This document shows positions 7,364 to 15,900 of a stretch of DNA of 18,325 bases, piece by piece. Source of the stretch: CAZKRL01 sp964555295 (GTDB taxonomy: Bacteria; Bacteroidota; Bacteroidia; Flavobacteriales_D; Sanyastnellaceae); assembly GCA_964555295.1 (NCBI GenBank), contig CAZKRL010000047.1, forward strand, positions 1 to 18,325, in the 5' to 3' direction. Numbering within the stretch: position 1 is the first letter of the stretch; each line of letters begins with the position of its first letter. Made by a program: the position numbers and the translations under genes. The notes below the pieces were generated by a model, which saw only the letters and a program-made list of their open reading frames with translations, did no database searches and was not told the origin of the DNA.

Positions 7364-9324
7364 TAGAAAAATACTTTGAGTTCAAGAATGGTTTCTGTTC
7401 CACCGAATCGGTCCTGAATAAAGCTGACATCGTGGAAGCTATACCAGCGGTGACGTAGATACAATTTCGTTGATTTGCTAAGTTCAATATCACAACCTAC
7501 TCCGGTTCCGCGACCAAATTGATTGAGCGGTTGATACGTTTCATCGCTGATATCCGTGCGATAATTTCCCAACGTTCTCTCATAACCGAGGTAACCGGTG
7601 ATCATAATGGTTCTGCTGATTCTCGCAAAAACCTCCATCTCTGATGAGTACTGTCGCACATATGCCCTCTCATCTGTGATGGTTATCGGCGACCATATTC
7701 TGGACGCGCTATTGGCCTGGAATAAAGAAAATACGTAGAAGTCTTTGCCACCGATTTTTCCTGAATACTTCAATTGAATTTCTGCGGAGTTGAAAAACTT
7801 TTTATGTACTACAACACCCATGGAGTCGTCGGATAAATTCACCGTTTGATAAACGTCGCGATAGATGTCTGAATATCTGCCATAAGGCCCAACGCCCGAT
7901 GGAAAATTCCACCGCCAGAATCTTGATCGGGTAAATTGATTCACCGGGTGGCCCACGGTAATGATACCGGCGGCAGGTTTTATTTCAGCTGATGAACCAA
8001 TACCTCCTGAAATTTTGAAGGATTTCAGAGATGTCTCCAGATTGAAATTAACCCCTCGACGATTATTGGTCATTTGACCTACCCGCACCATTGAACTTCC
8101 AAAGGGCTGCAATACAGCAGAACTTCCGACGCTACCCGCAGGAATGTCGTTTACGCGATATTCAGCTACTGAGGTATTCCAGTACACTCCATTGTTGTTG
8201 ACGATATTACTGCCGATTTGATAGGCATGTATTTCGATCCGGGTTTTCAGCGTTTTTATTTCTTGCGCGATTTTTATTTGACCTAATCCATCAAATCCTT
8301 TGTGATGTTGTGGACTGAAGTATCGCCCTGCGCCGACTTCTCCTTTCACCCATAACGGACCGAATCTCGAAGAGAATTCCAGCGTGTGAACATTGAGACC
8401 GTAGGAAGTTTTTGCGAGACTATCAGTATAAGATTGTTGATTGATGGAGTTGATGGAGATTGAATGATTTTGAGAGATTTTCGACATCACCCTACCGCCG
8501 TAACTGAAATTGGGTATGCCGTTGAAACCTCCGTTCAACTCTGTTTTTCCGACCAGACCCAGTACACTTAATCCGGCAGGTAATCCGCTTCCTTGAATGA
8601 CAACACCTTGAAAGGCGCGGTTGCCCCAACGCTGATCTTGATCAATCGATCCTTGCTCGAAATATTGTTTGTACCGGCCGTTGATGCCCGCTCCCATTGG
8701 ATCCCAGGGGTTTCTTTCAAACAACATGAAACGGTTGTAGCCACGAAACGACGCCATGGTGAGATCTGAAATATTTACCCACTGAATACCACCAATGGTC
8801 GTATTCCACTGACCTTTTTTGGTTCTGAAATCACCATAAACCGTTCCCCCTAACATCGCTCCGAGATTGCCCCCCAGTGGTATTCCACCGAGAGGATAGC
8901 GCACGTTCGGACGTAAACTGTCGGCTACCTGTTTACCGTACGAATCAGATATCTGCCCATTTAAAAATTGAAATACTCTCAGGTCAAATCCCCAGCGCGC
9001 ACCACCGGGTGCACTGCCGGAAACATTGAGCCATAGATTCGGAAGTTGAGCGTCATCACCAATGAATAAATTCGTCGGCAACGCTGTGCTTCCAATTGCA
9101 GACGTGAGTTGATAGGGATGTTGTTCGCGCTGATAGGTGCCCCAGAAACGATAGTAACCGTTGACACCGATGGTAGAATTCGGCCAGCGGAATATCGATG
9201 GCAACATTCCCGTGGCATTGGAATCCACCGGCAGGGTATCGTTCGTTGCTTCAAACGACATTGCCGACAAAAGACTCGTTGTCATGGCAACGCAGAAGCT
9301 AAGAATCCATCTGCGACTAATCAT
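7363..9324 (-). CDS. Outer-membrane beta-barrel protein (first of two)
   Basis: This 653-residue protein starts with a signal peptide (MISRRWILSFCVAMTTSLLS). A short polar linker follows, then barrel-like sequence from about residue 45 (STIGVNGYYRFWGTYQRE). Glycine- and aromatic-rich strands continue to the C-terminus LELKVFF, with terminal phenylalanine. Notable are GGIPLGGNLGAMLGGTVYGDF near residues 143-163 and the segment NPWDPMGAGINGRY near 203, perhaps extracellular loops. No TonB plug or SusC signature is seen. It shares no obvious sequence with the second barrel next to it. Its ATG overlaps the end of the GH-A gene by 8 bp. Family unknown; porin or surface-assembly functions are inferred from the pairing with glycosidases and lipoproteins. 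Confidence 0.75.
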   Translation of the reverse strand: MISRRWILSFCVAMTTSLLSAMSFEATNDTLPVDSNATGMLPSIFRWPNSTIGVNGYYRFWGTYQREQHPYQLTSAIGSTALPTNLFIGDDAQLPNLWLNVSGSAPGGARWGFDLRVFQFLNGQISDSYGKQVADSLRPNVRYPLGGIPLGGNLGAMLGGTVYGDFRTKKGQWNTTIGGIQWVNISDLTMASFRGYNRFMLFERNPWDPMGAGINGRYKQYFEQGSIDQDQRWGNRAFQGVVIQGSGLPAGLSVLGLVGKTELNGGFNGIPNFSYGGRVMSKISQNHSISINSINQQSYTDSLAKTSYGLNVHTLEFSSRFGPLWVKGEVGAGRYFSPQHHKGFDGLGQIKIAQEIKTLKTRIEIHAYQIGSNIVNNNGVYWNTSVAEYRVNDIPAGSVGSSAVLQPFGSSMVRVGQMTNNRRGVNFNLETSLKSFKISGGIGSSAEIKPAAGIITVGHPVNQFTRSRFWRWNFPSGVGPYGRYSDIYRDVYQTVNLSDDSMGVVVHKKFFNSAEIQLKYSGKIGGKDFYVFSLFQANSASRIWSPITITDERAYVRQYSSEMEVFARISRTIMITGYLGYERTLGNYRTDISDETYQPLNQFGRGTGVGCDIELSKSTKLYLRHRWYSFHDVSFIQDRFGGTETILELKVFF

Positions 9325-10642
9325 TCAAACTTTGTTTAATAAAGTGTTCGCGAGCGGGCACTTGCTGATTGTCCATGGGCAACACATAAAAAGGAAAGTT
9401 GGCATATCCCAGCGAGGAGTGGCCATCTCTTACTTCGTAAAATACGCGATATGCTCCTTCCTCTCTAGGTACACGTAAAGAGGCGCTATTCAAATTCTTT
9501 CGCGCAAACGCTCCCTCGATGGGCTCGGGCTCAGATTCCACATCTCCGCCTGCTTTGATGTCAGTGCTTTCGGGTACGAGTTTCCAAGTATATTTCAAAG
9601 CATCCTTATCGCGATCACTTACATCAATGCTGAAATTCGCAATGGTGCCTGCTTCCAGCATCACACTCTCATCAGCGTTCTTGCCATTGCATCGCAGCAC
9701 GGAAACTGAAGGGGAACGATTGAATAATGCTTGGTTGGTCCAAAACGTCTTCAGGGTATCCACCGCTTCTGTTTTTTCGTGCTCCTTGGAGAATAAACCA
9801 TACCAGGTGGATGTGGTTTCTTGCTTGTGTCCCCATAGAAAAGCATACGAGCCGAGGCAATTTTTGGGTGCAGATAGTATTTCTTTTTGGTAGCGCATTC
9901 CATAGGAAATAGCTTTTTCTGAGCTGGTTTGTTCAATGGGCGCGCGCCATTTCGTTTTGGTTACTTCCCAGTGTCCGTTTGGCCCCCATTCAGTTATCAT
10001 ATATGGACCACTCCAGCCGTATTCAATGAGATGCTCTCTCACCGATGAGATGTCGCCGTATGTATTGATCCCGTATATATCGATGCTTGGCGCACGTTCT
10101 CTGATCAGGCGTACTTCCGCTGAATCAAGTCCGGCAGTAACAGTGCATGTAGGATGATTCGGATCTACCTCATGAATCATCTTCGCTATGTCTTCAACGG
10201 CATACCATACTTGAGTGTTGGTGTAGAATAAATCTACCTCATTGCCAACTCCCCACATGAGCAGGGCAGGATGATCTTTCAATGCGATGACCTGTGATTT
10301 GAAATACTCCAATTGGTTTTTCACCTTCGCTTTATCATCGTAATCGAAACCATGTCTTTCATGCTGCATCCACATACCCATCATGACTTTCAGTCCAAGA
10401 CGTTGCGCTTTGTCAAGCAACTCACGTGCATTTTCAAGGCCCCATGTTCTCACAGAATTGCCACCACATTGCACCACTGATTCCCAATCCGAAATACCAC
10501 CGCCACCTTTGATAAAGAAAGGCTTGTCATCCACGAGCAATGTGTATTCTAGCTCTGATGTTTTCTGAATTTTCACCTTACTGGGTTGCGCACAACAAAT
10601 GCAAGATGCCGTGAAAATCGCTATGAAGAAAATCAGACGCAA
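9317..10642 (-). CDS. Clan GH-A TIM-barrel glycosidase with C-terminal Ig/PKD-like domain
   Basis: The 441-residue protein starts at a TTG; the next upstream in-frame codon of note is a stop 15 bp away, and the signal peptide begins right at the TTG. The signal (MRLIFFIAIFTASCICCAQ) has cysteines at 14, 16 and 17 and could be lipoprotein-type. The barrel (about 35-305) shows GGNSVRTWG, LLMWGVGNEVD with acid/base Glu135, and YMITEWGPNG with nucleophile Glu218, the clan GH-A layout. A C-terminal Ig/PKD-like domain (about 308-422) follows, with DVSDRDKDALKYTW and YRVFYEVRDGHSSLGY. Related proteins are often labelled GH2 TIM-barrel; GH158-type endo-beta-1,3-glucanase is a good alternative given this context. 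It is the first gene of the operon and probably cuts glucan or oligosaccharides. Confidence 0.85.
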   Translation of the reverse strand: MRLIFFIAIFTASCICCAQPSKVKIQKTSELEYTLLVDDKPFFIKGGGGISDWESVVQCGGNSVRTWGLENARELLDKAQRLGLKVMMGMWMQHERHGFDYDDKAKVKNQLEYFKSQVIALKDHPALLMWGVGNEVDLFYTNTQVWYAVEDIAKMIHEVDPNHPTCTVTAGLDSAEVRLIRERAPSIDIYGINTYGDISSVREHLIEYGWSGPYMITEWGPNGHWEVTKTKWRAPIEQTSSEKAISYGMRYQKEILSAPKNCLGSYAFLWGHKQETTSTWYGLFSKEHEKTEAVDTLKTFWTNQALFNRSPSVSVLRCNGKNADESVMLEAGTIANFSIDVSDRDKDALKYTWKLVPESTDIKAGGDVESEPEPIEGAFARKNLNSASLRVPREEGAYRVFYEVRDGHSSLGYANFPFYVLPMDNQQVPAREHFIKQSLND

Positions 10643-10677
10643 CGGTTTAAGGATTCAAGTTGTGGTTAAATAAGGTG

Positions 10678-10710
10678 GACAATTAACGACGATTTCCTTA
10701 CAACAAAAAA
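10678..10710 (-). promoter_or_regulatory. Candidate promoter of the seven-gene minus-strand operon
   Basis: On the minus strand TTTTTTG (10704-10710) is followed after 18 bp by TAATTGTC (10678-10685), a 6 of 8 match to TAnnTTTG. This would place the transcript start about 30 bp before the TTG start codon at 10642. The site is back to back with the plus-strand promoter of the gene at 10762, so both could be controlled together through the motif at 10715-10730. Predicted by eye. Confidence 0.4.
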
Positions 10711-10713
10711 GTT

Positions 10714-10743
10714 TTTGTAAAAATAACAATATCTATACTTTAG
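10714..10743 (+). promoter_or_regulatory. Candidate promoter of the three-module protein gene
   Basis: TTTG at 10714-10717 (within TTTTTG), an 18-bp spacer, then TACTTTAG at 10736-10743, which matches TAnnTTTG at 7 of 8 positions. The implied 5' leader before the ATG at 10762 is only about a dozen bases. This supports the ATG over the TTG at 10753. Confidence 0.55.
10715..10730. promoter_or_regulatory. Candidate operator, copy 2 (TTGT-N8-ACAA)
   Basis: TTGTAAAAATAACAAT overlaps the -33 element of the plus-strand promoter. It lies just upstream of the candidate minus-strand operon promoter. A protein bound here could act on both directions. See the copies at 334-349 and 12884-12899. Part of the likeness to the 12884 copy may reflect duplication of the whole gene with its promoter. 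Confidence 0.45.
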
Positions 10744-10761
10744 CGAAAAAAATTGAATGAT

Positions 10762-12081
10762 ATGAAGCACCTCTTTTCCTTGACCTTATTCGTGTTTACC
10801 ATCATCAGCGCGAGTGCTTTTGATGTGACGTTCAGAGTAGATATGTCGACGCAGTCAGGCTTTACCACGCCAGAGGTGAACGGCACCTTCAACAATTGGT
10901 GTGGCAATTGTTTTCAAATGTCAGATGCAAACAATGATAATATCTGGGAGGCAACAACCAGTCTCGCTGAAGGCGCATACCAGTTCAAGTTCTCTGCCGA
11001 CAATTGGAATATGGAAGAGTTTCTTCAGCCTGGTTCATCCTGTACCGTTACGAGCAGCGGCTTTACAAATCGAATTCTGGATGTAACAGCCGACACGATT
11101 CTTCCGGTGATATGTTGGAGTTCATGCGTAGATTGTTCACTCACGCCGAATTATTACGACGTAACATTTAGGGTTGATATGTCGGAGCAATCCGGCTTTA
11201 CCACTCCCGAAGTGAATGGCTCGTTCAACGGTTGGTGCGGCAATTGCACCGCTATGACGGATAGCGACAATGACAGTATTTGGGAAATTACAGTAACTCT
11301 TGCAGAGGGAACTTATGAATACAAGTTCTCATTTGACAACTGGAGCGGTCAAGAAACGCTTGTGCCCGGAAGCAGTTGCACCATTACAACAGGCGAGTTC
11401 ACCAACAGGTTTTTGGAACTTACATCCGATGACACATTGGACGTTGTTTGTTTCGGTACTTGCTCTCAATGTGGTGAGACATCCGGACCGGTGCTGCTCA
11501 CGTTTGCGGTGGATATGTCCAATGTTCCGTTCGATTTTACAGCCCCTGAACTCAATGGCACTTTCAACAATTGGTGCGGTAGCTGTGCAGCAATGACGGA
11601 TGATGATAACGATGGTGTTTGGACGATTGCGATTCCACTAGAAGTGGATTCTAGTTACCAATACAAGTTTACTTATGACAATTGGACAGGTCAGGAGCAG
11701 TTGAACGCCGCGGATCCTTGTGTAATGGTGATGGATGGATTCATCAATCGTTATATCACTGTAACACCGAACATGGATCTACCTGCTGTTTGTTGGGAAA
11801 GTTGCAACGCATGTGCAACGGTTGGAGTGAGCGAGCGTTTTGATATTGCTTCATGGGAAGTTTATCCCAACCCTAGCAACGGAACATTGAATTTTACTGC
11901 TGCAATCGAAGCTGGAAGCACCATCGTTGTGCGCGATATATCCGGTAAGGTGTTGCATTCAGAAAGAGTCAACAGCACCATTCAATCATTGGATTTCTCG
12001 CGATTGAATCAGGGCATGTATACACTTGAGGTACATCGAGCCAACGCGACATCTATCGTTCGTCGATGGGTGAAAGGATAA
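10762..12081 (+). CDS. T9SS-exported protein with three cysteine-rich CBM48/E-set-like modules
   Basis: The start is the ATG at 10762, which opens the signal peptide MKHLFSLTLFVFTIISASA; a TTG 9 bp upstream adds nothing. The 439-residue product has three modules beginning near residues 20, 132 and 245. Each follows the pattern TFRVDM, PEVNGTFNNWCGNC, an acidic loop ending in IW or VW, YEYKFSxDNW, a lone Cys and VCWSSCxxC, giving six cysteines per module. The strand order and W/Y positions recall CBM48 and AMPK-beta glycan-binding domains. A type A T9SS sorting domain ends the protein (about 364-439: VYPNPSNGTLNF, VRDISGKVL, LNQGMYTLEV, RRWVKG). No catalytic domain is present. A secreted or cell-surface glycan-binding role is inferred; the beta-glucan enzymes next to it suggest the ligand. 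Confidence 0.85.
   Translation: MKHLFSLTLFVFTIISASAFDVTFRVDMSTQSGFTTPEVNGTFNNWCGNCFQMSDANNDNIWEATTSLAEGAYQFKFSADNWNMEEFLQPGSSCTVTSSGFTNRILDVTADTILPVICWSSCVDCSLTPNYYDVTFRVDMSEQSGFTTPEVNGSFNGWCGNCTAMTDSDNDSIWEITVTLAEGTYEYKFSFDNWSGQETLVPGSSCTITTGEFTNRFLELTSDDTLDVVCFGTCSQCGETSGPVLLTFAVDMSNVPFDFTAPELNGTFNNWCGSCAAMTDDDNDGVWTIAIPLEVDSSYQYKFTYDNWTGQEQLNAADPCVMVMDGFINRYITVTPNMDLPAVCWESCNACATVGVSERFDIASWEVYPNPSNGTLNFTAAIEAGSTIVVRDISGKVLHSERVNSTIQSLDFSRLNQGMYTLEVHRANATSIVRRWVKG
10819..11820 (+). repeat. Three tandem protein-module repeats in the 439-residue protein
   Basis: Units start near 10819, 11155 and 11494, spaced 336 and 339 bp (112-113 residues). All three keep the WCG(N/S)C and DNW tryptophans and the acidic D-x-[DN]-x-D loop. 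They are joined by short linkers with few prolines, unlike the proline-rich linkers of the 1350-residue homologue. Confidence 0.85.
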
Positions 12082-12825
12082 TCAGAACTCCATCACCAAT
12101 CCTGATTCCCGAAACCTTTTGAATTGACGGGCGTCGAAGGAATGCAGGAGGGAAGGGCGGTGTCTCACCCCGATTTCCGTTTCGTCTAGTTTTTTAAGGA
12201 ATTTCATTTGAGCCGCTTTCTTTCTGAAATTACCCTTATCGTACTTTCTTTCTAGAATGGTTTCGAAAACCATCTGCACGTCGGTGATGGTAAATTTCGT
12301 TGGTATCACCTTGGTCCAAATCGGTTCTTCCAAAACCAGTGTTTTAAGTCTTTCTACCGCGTAAGATAAAATTTCCTGGTGGTCGAATGCCAGCTTTGGA
12401 ATTTTCTTGACGCTATGCCACTGGGTTTTTTTTGCCCAGTTTGCAGCATGCGGGTTGAGCTCTGAAATTTCCACCAGGGCCATATAACTAATGGTTATAA
12501 CACGTCCCAAAGGGTGGCGATTCACGGCCCCGAAAGTGTGTACTTGAGTCATCTCAACATCGTCAACCGAAGTGAGTTCATTCAATACTCTGTGAGCAGA
12601 ATCATCTAGGTCTTCATGAGGATAAACCAAATCCCCTGGCAGGGCCCAAAAGTTTTCATAAGGTTCAACTCCGCGTTGAATCAATAGCACCTTTAAGTCA
12701 CCTGCGTGATAACCGAAAATGACACAGTCCACAGAAAAGGCAGCATTGAAAAAGCCATCAATAGGAATATTATATAAATCAGAATACTTGCTTCCGTATT
12801 GTTTCATCTCTGTATTCTTCGGCAT
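12082..12825 (-). CDS. NrtR/AraR-type Nudix-domain transcriptional regulator
   Basis: The start is ambiguous: ATG codons at 12876, 12825 and 12807 are in frame. A promoter-like pair (AACTTG at 12865-12870, TACCTTAG at 12840-12847) would exclude 12876, so 12825 is used (247 residues). Residues about 30-140 form a Nudix-like domain (SVDCVIFGYHAGDLKVLLIQR, NFWALPGD). The Nudix box is decayed: where family members have GG and RELxEE, this protein has GD (65-66) and RVLNEL (79-84), so hydrolysis is unlikely. Residues about 170-245 form the winged helix typical of NrtR (FTITDVQMVFETILER, NFRKKA). In Bacteroidota such proteins, for example AraR, regulate sugar use. It sits between the two module genes, divergent from the larger one, and probably senses a sugar or nucleotide to control this locus. 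Confidence 0.85.
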   Translation of the reverse strand: MPKNTEMKQYGSKYSDLYNIPIDGFFNAAFSVDCVIFGYHAGDLKVLLIQRGVEPYENFWALPGDLVYPHEDLDDSAHRVLNELTSVDDVEMTQVHTFGAVNRHPLGRVITISYMALVEISELNPHAANWAKKTQWHSVKKIPKLAFDHQEILSYAVERLKTLVLEEPIWTKVIPTKFTITDVQMVFETILERKYDKGNFRKKAAQMKFLKKLDETEIGVRHRPSLLHSFDARQFKRFRESGLVMEF

Positions 12826-12839
12826 AAAGTAGCTTTTGG

Positions 12840-12870
12840 CTAAGGTACGCCGTTTTAATTGTGGCAAGTT
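12840..12870 (-). promoter_or_regulatory. Candidate promoter of the Nudix regulator
   Basis: On the minus strand AACTTG (12865-12870), a 17-bp spacer, then TACCTTAG (12840-12847), 7 of 8 to TAnnTTTG. It lies back to back with the promoter at 12881-12912, so the regulator and the 1350-residue protein gene share about 100 bp of control region. The -33 element is weak. Confidence 0.35.
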
Positions 12871-12880
12871 TACCAATTAG

Positions 12881-12912
12881 TTTTTGTAAAAGCAACAATT
12901 ACTCTACATTGC
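12881..12912 (+). promoter_or_regulatory. Candidate promoter of the eleven-module protein gene
   Basis: TTTTTG at 12881-12886, an 18-bp spacer, then TACATTGC at 12905-12912 (6 of 8 to TAnnTTTG). The region matches the promoter at 10714-10743 closely, including GTTTTTGTAAAA and a following run of A before the start. It sets the start at the ATG 12930 rather than 12861, which lies upstream of the promoter. Confidence 0.5.
12884..12899. promoter_or_regulatory. Candidate operator, copy 3 (TTGT-N8-ACAA)
   Basis: TTGTAAAAGCAACAAT overlaps the -33 element of the plus-strand promoter and lies upstream of the divergent Nudix gene. That position would suit autoregulation plus control of the module gene. 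It is the third copy of the motif in the window. Confidence 0.45.
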
Positions 12913-12929
12913 AAAAAAATTGTTCTATT

Positions 12930-15900
12930 ATGACGCTCAAAAACACACTTTCACTATTAGTCGGTTGGTTTCTGTTTTGCTTAAATATTAAGGCTTTCAA
13001 TATCACATTTAGAGTGGATATGAATGCGGTAACTGCTAACTATACAACACCTCAAGTAAACGGCACTTTTAATAATTGGTGTGGTGCATGTTTTTCGATG
13101 ACAGATGCCGATGGAGACAATATCTGGGAGGGAACTACCAATTTAAACGCAGGTAGTTATCAATATAAATTCACCTATGACAACTGGACGGGTCAGGAAA
13201 TTCTAACCCCCGGTTCGCCTTGCACTGTAACAGCGGGATCATTCACCAACCGCAGTTTAACCGTAACTGGCGATGCAGTATTGCCTATTGTTTGCTGGAA
13301 CTCTTGTGCCTCTTGTGCCGACACCCCTCCGCCGCCTTCCTACTATAATGTAACCTTTAGTCTCGACATGTCGGAACAGTCCGGATTTGGCATTCCAGAA
13401 GTCAATGGAAGCTTTAACAACTGGTGTGGTAACTGTTTCCAGATGACAGACTCGAACAATGATTCCATCTATACTGCCACCACTACGTTGTTGGAAGGCA
13501 CTTATGAATTCAAATTCTCTTATAGCAATTGGTTGGGACAAGAAATATTGGTGCCTGGTAGTCCATGTACGCAAACTACCGACATCTTTACCAACCGGCT
13601 GCTTAATCTTTCATCAGATACTGTTTTGTCGCCTGTGTGCTGGGGATCATGCTATGGTTGTGGACTCGAGCCGCAGATCTATGATGTAACATTCAGAGTG
13701 GATATGTCGGAGCAATCGGGCTATTCCATTCCTGAGGTCAACGGAACATTCAACGGATGGTGTGGTAACTGTAATCCAATGAGCGATGTCAACAACGATA
13801 GTATATGGGAGCTTACCATTCCTCTAACCGAGGGAATGATGGAGTACAAATTTTCCTTCGACAATTGGAGTGGACAAGAAACACTTGACTCAGGCTCATT
13901 TTGTTCAGTAACGTCATCGGGATTCACCAATCGTTTTTTGAATCTCTCAAATGATACCGTGTTGGACTTGGTGTGTTTTGGCTCTTGTAATGTATGTGGC
14001 TATACTGAACCGGAACCCATCACGTATGATGTTACTTTTTTGGTAGACATGTCTCAGCAAAGTGATTTTGAATCGGTCGCGCTGACAGGGTCATTCAATG
14101 AGTTTTGTGGCAACTGCGACCTCATGTTTGATTCAGTAGGAAATGGAATATGGTCTGTTACTGTTAACCTTACGGAGGGACCGCATTATTATTTATTCGC
14201 TACCGATAGTTTATCCAGTGTAGAGTCATTCGCTGCTTCTGATGCTTGTTTGTCGTGGTTGGATTCTGCATATTACCGCACCGTCCTTATTAGCTCAGAC
14301 ACCATATTACCTTTGGTATGCTGGAACAGTTGTGCGCAATGCCCGCCGCCACCAGCTTTATACAATGTGACTTTTCAATTGGATATGTCGCAACAAACCG
14401 GTTTTAGCTCTGCTGAAATCAATGGTTCATTTAATAACTATTGCGGTGATTGTAATCCAATGTTGGATTCTTTGGGCAATGGTATTTGGCAGACGACGCT
14501 GTCATTGCAAGCGGGTAACTATACCTACTTCTATTCTACAGACAGTCTCAATACAACGGAAGATCTAAATTCAAGTGACTTCTGCGCACTGGAAATTGAA
14601 AATCAATTTTATAGACTTTTGACGGTCTCCGCAGATACGATTCTTCCAATTGTATGCTGGTCATCATGTATCACATGTGACTCAATTATTGCACCACTCG
14701 ACACATTTACTGTGACCTTCCAGTTGGATATGTCCAACCAATCCGGATTCACTCTTCCGGAAGTTAATGGTTCATTCAATAATTTCTGCGGGAATTGTCA
14801 AACCATGAGCAATCCTTTGGGTAACGGAATTTGGAGTATATCCGTTGCAATGGCTGAAGGAAATTACTATTACTACTATTCAGCAGACAGTTTGAATAAC
14901 ATTGAAAATTTGAACGCCGGCGACGCTTGCGCCACAGAACTGTTTGACTCCAACTTCTTTAGAATAATCACTGTTTCCGCAGACACCATTCTTCCTGTAG
15001 TCTGCTGGAGCAGCTGCTCTTTATGTCCGCAACCTCCCGCTACATACAACGTAACATTCCGCGTGGATATGTCGCAACAAACGGGTTTTACCACCCCAAT
15101 GATCAGCGGCACTTTGAACAATTGGTGCGGCAATTGTTTCCCAATGAGCGATCCTGATGGAGATAATATTTGGGAGGCATCTTCTGAAATTACGGCAGGT
15201 TCATTTGAATACAAATTCACATATGATAATTACGCTGGCGAAGAAGAATTTTTAGAAGGTGGCATTTGTACCATCTCGAACAACGGTACTATCAATAGAT
15301 ATCTCAATGTAGTTGCAGATACCCTGTTGCCCGTAGTATGTTGGTCGTCTTGCGACGCATGTGATACCACGCCGCCCCCCACTGCCTATTCCGTTACCTT
15401 CCGCGTAGATATGTCGCAACAAACCGGTTTTACTACACCTGAGGTGAACGGTACATTCAACAATTGGTGTGGCAACTGTTTTGTTATGTCGGATAACGAT
15501 GGAGATAATATTTGGGAAGCCACAACAGAAGTTATATCCGGTACTTATGAATATAAATTCTCCCACGATAATTGGATGGGATCAGAAACGCTCGCGGAGG
15601 GAAGCTCCTGCACTGTAACGAATAGCGGATTTACCAATCGTTATTTGGTGTTGAGTTCAGATACCATTTTGCCCATTGTGTGCTGGTCGTCCTGCACGAG
15701 TTGCGATTCTACCCCGCCACCACCGATGATGCGCACAGTTACTTTCAGACTGGATATGTCGCAGCAAAGCGGATTTATTACTCCTGAAGTAAATGGTACG
15801 TTCAATAACTGGTGCGGAAATTGTTTCCCAATGTCAGATGCAGATGGAGATAATATCTGGGAGGCAACCACCACGCTTGTTGATGGTTCTTATGAGTACA

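Noticed and set aside
5639..9324. Either barrel as SusC or another TonB-dependent receptor
   Set aside because: Both are far shorter than SusC and show no carboxypeptidase-like domain, plug domain or TonB box.
12861..12929. Longer start for the eleven-module protein
   Set aside because: The added 23 residues do not resemble a signal peptide, the stretch contains the promoter and candidate operator, and the ATG at 12930 gives a clean signal peptide.
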